Part shown: in pieces, positions 7,569 to 16,000 of the stretch
Layout: every line of letters starts with the position of its first letter
Position numbering within the stretch: position 1 is the stretch's first letter
Position numbers and translations under genes: made by a program
Notes under the pieces: generated by a model
Database searches by the model: none
The model's input: only the letters and a program-made list of their open reading frames with translations
What the model was told of the DNA's origin: nothing
Source of the DNA: Streptomyces pyxinicus
GTDB lineage: Bacteria > Actinomycetota > Actinomycetes > Streptomycetales > Streptomycetaceae
NCBI RefSeq assembly: GCF_024753135.1
Contig: NZ_JANUGP010000015.1
Span: 113,495 to 177,494, forward strand
Direction of reading: 5' to 3'
DNA length: 64,000 nt

Positions 7569-8294
7569 CTATGAGGCCGACCGACCGGACCGGGCCAGCC
7601 GGTCACCCTCGGTCCCGGCCGGCGTCGGGCGTCGGACCAGTCGGCGTGCCACGGGCGGGAGCGCGAGCGTGAAGCCGAGCGCGGCCGCCAGCACGTGACC
7701 CACAGTGGTGAAGTCGGGCAGCGGCCCCTCCCATTCCGCCCCGCCGAAGGGCCAGGCGACCACGAAGACCGCCCAGGGCAGCCGGGCCCGTCGCGGCAGC
7801 GCGGGTGTGGCGGCGGCCATCATGGTCTGGGCGCCGTAGCTGATGCCGAAGTCGAGCGTGCGGCGGACGTCATCGGCGTACCAGCCCTGTCGTAGCGCCA
7901 GGGCGATGACGGCCGCCGTGAGCAGGGTGGTGCCGATGTGGCTCGCGAGGAACACCGCGAACGCCCGGAGCGGGCCCCACCGCCGTTCGGCCCAGGCCAG
8001 GCAACAGCAGACTCCGATGCCCAGGGTGATGACGGTGGCCGGGAAGTACAGCGAGGTGACGTCGGTCAGCGTGCCGTCGAAGAACAGCGCGCTGCCGAGC
8101 AGCGCGGTCAACGGGTGGTCGGCCAGGTTGTCGAGGTCGGTGCTGATGTAGCGCAGCACGGAGTCGGCTCGGGCCGCCGTCAGACCGTACGTGATCCAGG
8201 CGTGAGTGAGCAGCAGGAGGCCGACGTATCCGAGGGTGAGGGGTGAGCGTCTCGGGTAGGTCCGGACGGCTCCGGTCAGACGGGTACCGCTCAT
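7569..8294 (-). CDS. Rhomboid-like intramembrane protein
   Basis: A 241-aa protein with about six membrane segments. Ser152 lies in FGISYG and His200 in TTVGHVLAA, the Ser and His positions expected of a rhomboid dyad, in two different membrane helices. The ATG at 8294 overlaps the stop of the upstream protease gene (ATGA, 8291-8294), which implies translational coupling. The frame extends further upstream, but that part is the shadow of the protease gene. It could be an active intramembrane protease or an inactive rhomboid-like protein. The partnership with a secreted protease is inferred from gene overlap only. Confidence 0.78.
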   Translation of the reverse strand: MSGTRLTGAVRTYPRRSPLTLGYVGLLLLTHAWITYGLTAARADSVLRYISTDLDNLADHPLTALLGSALFFDGTLTDVTSLYFPATVITLGIGVCCCLAWAERRWGPLRAFAVFLASHIGTTLLTAAVIALALRQGWYADDVRRTLDFGISYGAQTMMAAATPALPRRARLPWAVFVVAWPFGGAEWEGPLPDFTTVGHVLAAALGFTLALPPVARRLVRRPTPAGTEGDRLARSGRSAS

Positions 8295-9109
8295 CGGCTG
8301 CCCAACTGGGCGGTGATCTCTGCGGAGAACGTGCTGACTCGGGTGTAGAGACCGGGGTGGCCGGGCTTGCCGCAGCCGACGCCCCAGGAGGTGATGCCGG
8401 CGAGTACCCCGTCGATCACCAGCGGGGTTCCGCTGTCGAAGTCGCAGGTGTCGACGCCGCCGTGCGCGAAGTCGCCCGCGCAGGTGTACTGGCGGGGATC
8501 GTACGCGTCGGCGTACGAACCGGCACTCGCGCAGGAGGAGTCGGCTATCACCCGGGTGGTGGCGGTGCGCAGGGTGCCGCCGTCGAGGGCACCGGACGCG
8601 GTCGTACCCCAGCCGAGGATCCGCGCGGTGCGGCCGGGCCGGTAGAGGTCCTTCGAGTGCGGGCCCGCGAGGGACAGGACCGGGGCGTTGATCGGGGACT
8701 TGAGCGTGAGGACGGCGACGTCGTTGCGATAGCCGGTCTCGCCCTGGGCGGTGAACTTGGCGAAGTGCGGATCGCGCCAGACGCGGGCGACACCCACCCT
8801 GGTACCACCCGTGGACCGTATGCGGTCGCGGCCGGCCACCACCTCGACGAGACCCGGGGCCTTGCGGAAGGCGTCCACGCAGTGCCCGGCGGTGAGGACC
8901 TTGGTCGGGGCGACCAGAGTGCCGCCGCAGTAGGCGAACGGAAGCAGCGGCGGCTTGATCGCGACGGCCCAGGGGTAGTCCGCCGCCCGGGCCGGTTTGC
9001 CGCCCTGCACCGCCACGGCTGGAGTGGAGACGGCGAACACGGCTCCCCACGCGAGGGCAGTGGCGGAGAGAACCGTGCCGGCACGCTTCCCTATGACGGT
9101 GGTCCTCAC
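8291..9109 (-). CDS. Secreted trypsin-like serine protease (S1 family)
   Basis: A 272-aa exported protease. A signal peptide (1-34, ending AVA) is followed at once by VQGG, resembling the mature trypsin N-terminus IVGG, so signal cleavage alone may activate it. Triad positions are His76 (TAGHC), Asp130 (RNDVAVL) and Ser226. Asp220 sits six residues before Ser226, as Asp189 does in trypsin, predicting cleavage after Arg/Lys. The usual GDSGGP is FDSGTP, so the oxyanion-hole glycine before Asp is Phe224. Its stop overlaps the start of the rhomboid-like gene. Activity is likely but the altered oxyanion hole leaves some doubt. Confidence 0.9.
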   Translation of the reverse strand: MRTTVIGKRAGTVLSATALAWGAVFAVSTPAVAVQGGKPARAADYPWAVAIKPPLLPFAYCGGTLVAPTKVLTAGHCVDAFRKAPGLVEVVAGRDRIRSTGGTRVGVARVWRDPHFAKFTAQGETGYRNDVAVLTLKSPINAPVLSLAGPHSKDLYRPGRTARILGWGTTASGALDGGTLRTATTRVIADSSCASAGSYADAYDPRQYTCAGDFAHGGVDTCDFDSGTPLVIDGVLAGITSWGVGCGKPGHPGLYTRVSTFSAEITAQLGSR

Positions 9110-9784
9110 GAGCGTATGTGTCCCTTCCGTTCACTGAGGCTGCCTCAGTTACTGGGCCGCTCCCCACGGAACGGGCTGGCTGTCCCGAAGTCTACGACGC
9201 CGTCACCACACCACCGCCGAAGGCACACCGTCCCCCGAACTCGGCCGAACTCGGCCCGCCTGTCAGGCCATTCCGACTCGAACGACTCGCCCTGTCGGGC
9301 ACTTCAGTCACTTACGGCAGGCGTCCGCGCCGAAGGTCAGGAGCGGTGGAGCGGCAGTCGAGCGCGGGCTCCAGCGGGCACGTCGGAGGGGGCCGGGCGG
9401 GAGGTGGCCGTGGTCCTGGAGTGCCGGTCGTCGGCCGCAGGACGACGAGGTCGGCGAAGTCGGTGTCGGGGGGGATGAGAGACACCCGGGCGGTGACCGG
9501 GCGCAGGCGATCCACCAACGTCCGCGCGGCGGATGCCGGTTCACGGAAGACGGCGCAGACGGGGGGTGGTCACGGGCGCCCTCGGGGGTGAGCCTGGGCG
9601 CTGCACGATCACGGACAGGGAGCTTGGGTGCGGCGGCACGAGGCCGGCGGCGGATGCCGTGTGACGGGCGGGACCGGCTGGCCCTCGACGGGTTGCTCCA
9701 CCTCACCGATCCCGCGCGGCGGAGCAGGGCGCCGGAGGGGCCGTCCTCGGCGAGGGAGGAGCGACCCGACCGCGCCCCATTCTA
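9110..9784. other. Long intergenic region without a supported gene
   Basis: About 675 bp lie between the divergent protease and map genes. Open frames here lack a ribosome site and normal codon bias. A minus-strand stretch near 9390-9560 reads like coding sequence (REPASAARTLVDRLRP, then LIPPDTDFADLVVLRP) but has no intact start and no family I recognise. It may be a gene remnant. Confidence 0.4.
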
Positions 9785-9812
9785 ATACCGGTATAGTTAG
9801 CCGGGATAGTTA
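9785..9812. promoter_or_regulatory. AT-rich operator/promoter region of map
   Basis: A perfect 10-bp palindrome ATACCGGTAT (9785-9794) overlaps the first of two direct repeats ATAGTTA (9793-9799 and 9806-9812, 13-bp period). This is an AT-rich island in GC-rich DNA, 24-51 bp before the map start. The pattern resembles GntR-type half-sites. The binding protein is unknown. Confidence 0.5.
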
Positions 9813-9835
9813 TTGCATACCCACGAGAGGTCCCC

Positions 9836-10618
9836 GTGATCGAGATCCTGAACTCCGCCCGGCTGCGACGGGCAAGGGACACCGGCGCCTTGGTCGGAGA
9901 CATCCTGCACACGCTGAAGCAGCGCAGCACGGTCGGGACGAACCTGCTGGACATCGACCGGTGGGCCAAGGAGATGATCACCGAGGCAGGAGCCCAGTCC
10001 TGCTACGTCGACTACGCGCCGTCCTTCGGGCGGGGTCCGTTCGGGCACTACATCTGCACGGCCGTCAACGACGGAGTGCTCCACGGGCGGCCTCACCCCT
10101 ACACGCTGGCGGACGGGGACCTGCTCACCCTCGACCTCGCCGTCGTCAGGGGCGGGGTGGCCGCGGATGCCGCGATCAGCTTTCTGGTGGGCGGGGCCAG
10201 GCCGGCGGAGAGCGTCGCGATGATCGAGACGACCGAACGCGCACTCGCCGCCGGCATCGCCGCCGCCCGGCCCGGGGCGCGCGTCGGCGACCTCTCCCAC
10301 GCCATCGGCGCGGTCCTCAGCGAGGCGGGCTACCCGATCAACACCGAGTTCGGCGGTCACGGCATCGGCTCGACCATGCACCAGGACCCACACGTCGCGA
10401 ACACCGGAAGGCCCGGCCGCGGATACCAACTGCGCCCCGGACTGCTGCTCGCACTGGAGCCCTGGGTCATGGCCGACACCGCCGCTCTCGTCACCGACGC
10501 CGACGGCTGGACGCTGCGCAGCGCGACGGGCTGCCGGACCGCGCACAGCGAGCACACCATCGCCATCACCGACGACGGAGCCGAGATTCTGACTCTGCCC
10601 ACGCAGGCCCGACCGTAA
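9836..10618 (+). CDS. map: Type I methionine aminopeptidase
   Basis: A 260-aa metalloprotease that removes initiator Met from nascent proteins. Metal ligands of the pita-bread fold are visible: an Asp pair in LTLDLAVVRGGVAADAAISF, His in GGHGIGS, Glu in ALEPWV and Glu in HSEHTI. The substrate-binding His is in GPFGHYICT. Length matches type Ia enzymes without the N-terminal zinc finger. The start is GTG at 9836. It is a stand-alone gene rather than the housekeeping copy, which normally lies in the ribosomal adk-map-infA region. It may be a regulated isozyme, possibly a resistant copy. Confidence 0.93.
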   Translation: MIEILNSARLRRARDTGALVGDILHTLKQRSTVGTNLLDIDRWAKEMITEAGAQSCYVDYAPSFGRGPFGHYICTAVNDGVLHGRPHPYTLADGDLLTLDLAVVRGGVAADAAISFLVGGARPAESVAMIETTERALAAGIAAARPGARVGDLSHAIGAVLSEAGYPINTEFGGHGIGSTMHQDPHVANTGRPGRGYQLRPGLLLALEPWVMADTAALVTDADGWTLRSATGCRTAHSEHTIAITDDGAEILTLPTQARP

Positions 10619-10622
10619 AGAA

Positions 10623-10682
10623 GGGCCACCCCGCTGCCGTGTCCGTGGACCGGGCTGCCGGGCGTGGACAGCGGGCGGCCCC
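10623..10682 (+). terminator. Possible terminator after map
   Basis: An imperfect stem pairs GGGCCACCCCGCTG with CAGCGGGCGGCCC across about 34 nt. There is no U tract. The rest of the 309-bp gap to the next gene shows no coding or repeat signal. Confidence 0.4.
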
Positions 10683-10927
10683 CGTCTGCGGAGCAGTCCA
10701 CGCTGGACCTTCCGTCCGGACACGACCAGATCTCAGGAGGTTCTCCCCGCCGCGGCACCCGACGTGGACCGATACCTCGTGGGATGCGACCGCCGGTTGG
10801 TCACGGCCGGGCCGGGCGGGCGAACGCGGCGACGGCGCCGGGGCACGTCTGCCGGAACGCCCGTACGCAGAACGAGCGCCGAGCCCCGCACCGCGTCGAG
10901 CGGGGACACCCGATCCCCGGCCTGGTC

Positions 10928-11251
10928 TCAGCGGGGCGTGACCTCCCCCATCCGGTCCCAACCCGTGCCCGGGACCTCGGTGTTGATGATCTCCGGTGTG
11001 CTCGCCACCACGTCCGGCATCCAGGACATCGCCGTCTTGAAGTGGGCCGACTCGACATGCTTACGGCCCGCGTCGGCGTCGGCGAAGGCCTCTACGAGGA
11101 CATAGCGGTCGGGGTGCTCCAGGTCCCTTGCCCAGTCGAAGAAGACGTTGCCCGGCTCGGCCCGGGTCGCCTCCGTGAAGTCGCGTACCCGCTCGGGCCA
11201 CTCCTCGGCGTGCTCGGGGCGGATGGTGAACCGTACGGTGATGAAGATCAT
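10928..11251 (-). CDS. Antibiotic-biosynthesis-monooxygenase (ABM) domain protein, putative quinol monooxygenase
   Basis: A 107-aa single-domain protein with the ABM ferredoxin-like pattern: an N-terminal strand (MIFITVRFTIRPEH), a helix with EPGNVFFDWARDLEHPDR, then YVLVEAFADADAG and HVESAHFKTA. Members include YgiN-type quinol monooxygenases and heme-degrading enzymes that work without a cofactor. It is probably a homodimer in the cytoplasm. It is a monocistronic unit pointing toward map. The ATG at 11251 gives the usual length. The substrate is unknown. Confidence 0.87.
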   Translation of the reverse strand: MIFITVRFTIRPEHAEEWPERVRDFTEATRAEPGNVFFDWARDLEHPDRYVLVEAFADADAGRKHVESAHFKTAMSWMPDVVASTPEIINTEVPGTGWDRMGEVTPR

Positions 11252-11553
11252 GGGGGTCTCCGCGTGGGGATGCCGTCCGGACGGCGCCGGTCGCCGTCAC
11301 ACGGGTCAAGTATCGATCAAGGTCAGCGGCAGCGCCCCGCCGAGCGAGGTTGTCGACGCGTTCCGGGAGCGAGGGTGAAGCGGCAGGTCAAGCGCCTTCT
11401 CTGAAGGTGCCGCTGGGCGCCGGGGGTGTTGCTCCGTTGTCGGGGCTTTGTTTGTAAGGCCCTATCCCGCCGACACCGGACAACGCCATCGGGCTAGACA
11501 CCTCCCATCACCGGACGGCGGAACGACCGGGACGACACGGAGGGAACCGGGGC
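11252..11553. other. Intergenic region, 302 bp
   Basis: Divergent spacer between the ABM and lipoprotein genes. No supported gene, repeat or clear promoter motif was found; it presumably holds both promoters. Confidence 0.4.
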
Positions 11554-12450
11554 ATGCGGCAGACGGCGCGGGGCGGAGTGTGGGCGGTGGGTGCTGCGGC
11601 CGCCATGTCGCTGCTCCTGGGATGTGGGACACACGCCGACGGGGGCCCGGCTGCCCGGCCGACGACGAGCCCTCGGGGCGTGCGGGCAGTAGAGCCGCAG
11701 CAGGCCCTCGACATCGCCGAGCAGTTGCTGGAACGCGACTGCATGCGGCGGCACGGCTTCAGGTTCTGGGTGGTTCCCCCGGCCGCGTCCACGACGCGCC
11801 ACGATTTCCCGTACGCGGTCGACGACGTCGGATGGGCCAGGGCCCACGGTTACGGCGCAGACCGGTACGCGGCGCTCCGGCGGGCCGACTCAACCAACCC
11901 GAACAAGCGCTATCTGCTGTCGCTGCGGCCCGACCGCCGCACCGCGCTGGTCGCCGCGCTGAACGGATCGCGCCCCAGCGGACTCGCCGTCGACCTGCCC
12001 AATGGCGCCCGGGTCAGCCACAGCGACGAGGGCTGCACGGCGGAAGCCGAACGCAGCCTGTACGGCGATCTGCCGGCCTGGTTCCGCGCTACGCGCACCA
12101 CCGCCTTTCTCGATGGCGAACGCGTGGCGGCGGTCCAGCGGGATCCGCGCTACCTCGGCGCCCGGGACCGCTGGGCGCGGTGCATGAAAGCTGCCGGGTT
12201 CCCGTACGCGGACCCTCAGGACAGCCGCGCCGCCGCCTCCGCACAGGGCGTCAGCCGCGCGCGGGAGATCCGGCTGGCGGTGGCGGAGGCGACCTGCGCG
12301 GTGTCCACGGGTCTGTCCCGGGTCGCCGCGGACCTCGACCACTCCTACGACGTCCGGCTCCGCAAACGCTATCCGGGCGTCTACGGGGACCTCGCCCGGC
12401 TGAAGGCGGCGGCACTGCCCCGGGCCCGCGCCCTGGTGGATCGCGGCTGA
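11554..12450 (+). CDS. Putative lipoprotein of unknown function
   Basis: A 298-aa protein with a signal sequence ending in the lipobox LLLGC (Cys24), so it should be lipid-anchored on the outer face of the membrane. A Thr/Ser/Pro linker follows. The body has several cysteines (ERDCMRRHGF, EGCTAEAE, RCMKAAGFP, EATCAVS), consistent with disulfides after export. I do not recognise a named domain; similar anchored proteins are common in streptomycetes. It precedes the small secreted I36-like protein by 104 bp on the same strand. Confidence 0.75.
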   Translation: MRQTARGGVWAVGAAAAMSLLLGCGTHADGGPAARPTTSPRGVRAVEPQQALDIAEQLLERDCMRRHGFRFWVVPPAASTTRHDFPYAVDDVGWARAHGYGADRYAALRRADSTNPNKRYLLSLRPDRRTALVAALNGSRPSGLAVDLPNGARVSHSDEGCTAEAERSLYGDLPAWFRATRTTAFLDGERVAAVQRDPRYLGARDRWARCMKAAGFPYADPQDSRAAASAQGVSRAREIRLAVAEATCAVSTGLSRVAADLDHSYDVRLRKRYPGVYGDLARLKAAALPRARALVDRG

Positions 12451-12554
12451 CCGCCGCTCACCCCTCAGATGTCCGCGGCGGTCCCCGCCGCGGAACGGCC
12501 GACCAGGCCACCGAAGCACGGACGGCGTCGGCCGTCCGGGACAGGGAGAACACC

Positions 12555-13028
12555 ATGTCAGTCAAGCAGTTCATCGCCACCGGGGCCGTCGCCGCCGGCC
12601 TGGCGCTCGCGCTCTTCCCGACGACCGCGTCGGCCGCGGCGACCCCGTCCGCCACCGGGTCGGCCGCACACGACTCCGCCTCCCGAGGCGCGGCTGCGGC
12701 CGACGGGCTGCTGCACGCCTGGACCGACCCCTACGGCGGCGGCACCCCCTGCTTCTGGGGCGGGAACGCCGACACCTGGGGCCCGTGCCGGAACAAGGCC
12801 TCGGACATATGGAACAACGGCTACGCCGTCACCCTCGACGCTGTCGACCTCTACTGGGGTCTCAACGCCACCGGGGCGCATGCCTGCATCGGCCGGGGTG
12901 ACTCCTGGAACAACCTGCCGTCGGGGCAGTGGAGGTTCACCTACGGATCGGGCCTCGGCGGCTTCGGCCAGTCGGTCAACGACAACATCTCCTCGCACCG
13001 CTGGGTCGACTACTGCAGTCAGGGCTGA
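12555..13028 (+). CDS. Small secreted protein, peptidase inhibitor I36-like
   Basis: A 157-aa exported protein. The signal peptide spans residues 1-31 (ending ASA). A short Ala/Ser linker precedes a compact aromatic domain with paired cysteines (GTPCFWGG, WGPCRNK, HACIGRG, VDYCSQG). The spacing and Trp/Gly content resemble the I36/SMI-type inhibitor fold (beta-gamma-crystallin-like). The ATG at 12555 follows AGGGAGAA. The frame stays open back to 11448, but that part overlaps the lipoprotein gene and is a shadow. A protease-inhibitor role is inferred, not shown. Confidence 0.72.
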   Translation: MSVKQFIATGAVAAGLALALFPTTASAAATPSATGSAAHDSASRGAAAADGLLHAWTDPYGGGTPCFWGGNADTWGPCRNKASDIWNNGYAVTLDAVDLYWGLNATGAHACIGRGDSWNNLPSGQWRFTYGSGLGGFGQSVNDNISSHRWVDYCSQG

Positions 13029-13061
13029 CCTCGCTCGTCGTCCCCGGAGCGGCCGGTCCCT

Positions 13062-16000
13062 TCACCGCGGGTGAGCGCACGGTGGCCGGTACGGGAGACC
13101 GGGCAGGTAGCGCTGCCAGTCGGCGGGGGTCAGGCCCGGGGCGCGGATCGTCCGGCAGATCCGGGCGGCGACCCTGGCCGTCCGGGTCTCCCAGAGCAGC
13201 CCGGTCCAGTCCTCGCTGCCGCTGGCCAGGGTGTGACCGTCCGGGGCGAAGGCGAGCGCGTCCACGGGCTTGCCGTGTCCGCTCAGTACCGCCCTCGGTG
13301 CGGGCCGGCCCGGGTCGGTGACGTCCCAGAGACGAATGCTGTGGTCGGCTCCGCCCGAGGCGAGCGTCCGGCTGTCGGCGGTGAAGGCCAACGCCTTCAC
13401 CGCGTCCGTATGGCCCTCCACCACCGCAAGCGGGCGGACGGGGTGACCGTCCCGGGCGGCGCGTACGTCCCACAGCCGCAGCGTCCGGTCGTCCGATGCG
13501 GTGGCGAGAGTACGGCCGTCCGGTGCGAACGCCACCGCTTTGACCGCGTCGCTGTGGCCGGTCAGCACCGCCACCGGCCGGAGCCTGCCACCTGCGGTGT
13601 CCCACAGCCGTACGGTCCGGTCCCGGCTCGCGCTCGCCAGCAGGCGGCCGTCGGGGCTGAAGGCCACCGAGCCGACCTGGTCGCGGTGCGCGGCCGCCCG
13701 CGTCAGCGGCCGCAGCCGATTGCCGGCAACCGCCCACAGCCGCACCGACCGGTCCGCTCCGCCAGTGGCCAGGGTATGGCCGTCCGGCGCGAACGCCAGC
13801 GAGTTGACCGCGTCCGTCCCGGCGGTCGTCACGTCCGTCGGGCGCGGGTGGCGGACGTCGGCGACGTCCCACAGTCGCACCGTGCGGTCGAGGCCGGCGC
13901 TGGCGAGGAGATGTCCGCCGGGCGCGAAGGCGACCGCGTTGACCGCCGCGTCGTTGCCGGTGAGCACCGCACCTGGAGCGGGCCGCCGCGGATCGCTGAC
14001 GTCCCACAGGCGGACGGTGTGGTCGTAGCTTCCCGTGGCCAAGGTACGGCCGTCGGGAGAGAAACCGGCAGCGTACAGGGAGCTGGTGTGGCCGGTGAGG
14101 GCCGGTACCGGCAGGTCCCACAGCCGTAACGTCCGGTCGCTGCTGCCCGAGGCGAGGGTGTGGCCGTCGGGGGCGAACGCCAGTGAGGACACGTAGCCGG
14201 TGTGGCCGGAGAGGACCGTGGGCGGCAGGTTCCAGCCAGGCTTCGCGACGTTCCACAGTCGTACGGTCGCGTCGACGCCTCCGCTGGCCAGGACGCGGCC
14301 GTCGGCGCTGTACGCCAGCGCGTTCACGGTGTCGGTATGGCCGGTCAAAGGAGCGCCCAGCCGGCTCGGATGCCGGTCGCCGCCGTCGCCGTCGAGCCGC
14401 CACCGCCGGACCGCGTAGTCCTCGCCCGCGGTCGCGAGGGTGCGGCCGTCCGGCGCGAAGGCCACCGCGTTGGCGGCCGGCAGTCGGGCCGTGACACGCC
14501 CCGTACGCGGGCCGAGCCGCCACAGCGCGGTCCCGGCCGGCCCCGCGGCGGCCAGGCGACGGCCGTCCGGCGCGAAGGCCAGCGCACGCAGCTCACCGGG
14601 GCGGTCCGCGAGTACGACGACCGGGGCGCCGTCCGCGTGGGCGGTGCGCCAGATGCGGACGGCCCCGTCCGCTCCGGCCGCCGCCACCGTCGCGCCGTCC
14701 GGACTGAAGGCCACCGAGACCAGGGCGGGCGGCACGGTGGAACCCGGAAGGGCGGCGGCCGTGCCCACGGCGCGACCCGCCGCCCGCGGGGCGCCGTGCG
14801 GGTCCCACAGGCGCAGGGTGCCGTCCGCGCCGGCCGACGCGAGGAGCTTGCCGCTGGGACTGAAGGCGAGGCCACGTACCGGTCCGGTGTGCCCGCTGAA
14901 CGCCGCCACCTGGCGCGCACGGCCGGGGTCGGTGGTGTCGACCAGCCGCACGGCACCGTCGTCGCCCGCGGTGGCCACCAGCCGGCCGCCCGGGGCGTAG
15001 GCAACCGCCTCGACGGTGTCGGAGCCGGTCAGTTGGGTCGCGTACGGGGTGGCGTAGGCGCTGAGAACGGCGCTGCGGGCGGCGCTGGTGGGCTGCAGCC
15101 GGTACGCGGCCAGGGCCAGTTGCACGGCGCGCGCGGGATCGGTGAGGCGCAGGGCCACGGCGTCCTGCGCGACCCTCTGCGAGATGGCGGTGTCGCGTTG
15201 CCGCGACGCCTGGCGCTCGGCACGCACGGCGACGCCGGTGGCGGCGGCGGTGCCCGCCAGCAGTACCGCCAGCAGCACGGACAGCCTGCGCAGCCGCCGC
15301 GTGCCCCGGGCCGCGGCGGTCACCTCCGCCTCCCGCGCCATGCGGCTCGCGGCGAGGAACTGCCGCTCCCGCGAGCTGAGCGGCTCCGCGCCCGCTCGCG
15401 CCGCCCACTCACAGGCCTGGTCCAGCCGCACGCCGCGGTAGAGCGCGCCGGGGTCGCGCCGGACCGCCTCCCAGTCGGCCGCCGCCTCGGTGAGGTGCCG
15501 GTGCACGCGCAGGGCGTCGCGGTCCTCGGTGAGCCAGCCGCGCAGCCGGGGCCAGGAGCGGATGAGTGCCTCGTGGGTGATTTCCAGGGTGTCCCGGTCG
15601 AGAGTGAGCAGCCGGGCGCGCGCGAACCGCTCCAGCACCAGTGCGGTGTCGGCTTCCATGTCGTGGTCCGGGACGTGGTCCGTGCGGTCGTCGCCGGGCG
15701 CGGGATCCGGGCCGACACCGCGCTCCGCGCCGCCCGTGCCGGCGGTGCCGCCGATCCGGACAGGGCCACCGGAGTCGAGTTCGTCGCGCCGGATACGGCG
15801 TCTGGTGTCCTCGGTCCCCTCGCCGAGCGCCGTGAGCCGCATAAGGACCTGGCGGGCGATGCGCTGCTGGACGGGGTCGAGCGTGCCCCAGACCTCTTCC
15901 GCTGTGTGCGCGAGACCGCCGTCCAGGCCGCCGGCCGCCTGGAAGCCGGACAACGTGAGGGTGTTGCCGCGCCGCCGTCGCCAGGTCTCCAGCAGGGCAT

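Noticed and set aside
11448..12554. Upstream extension of the small secreted protein frame
   Set aside because: Covers the lipoprotein gene in a different frame, and a signal peptide begins exactly at 12555.
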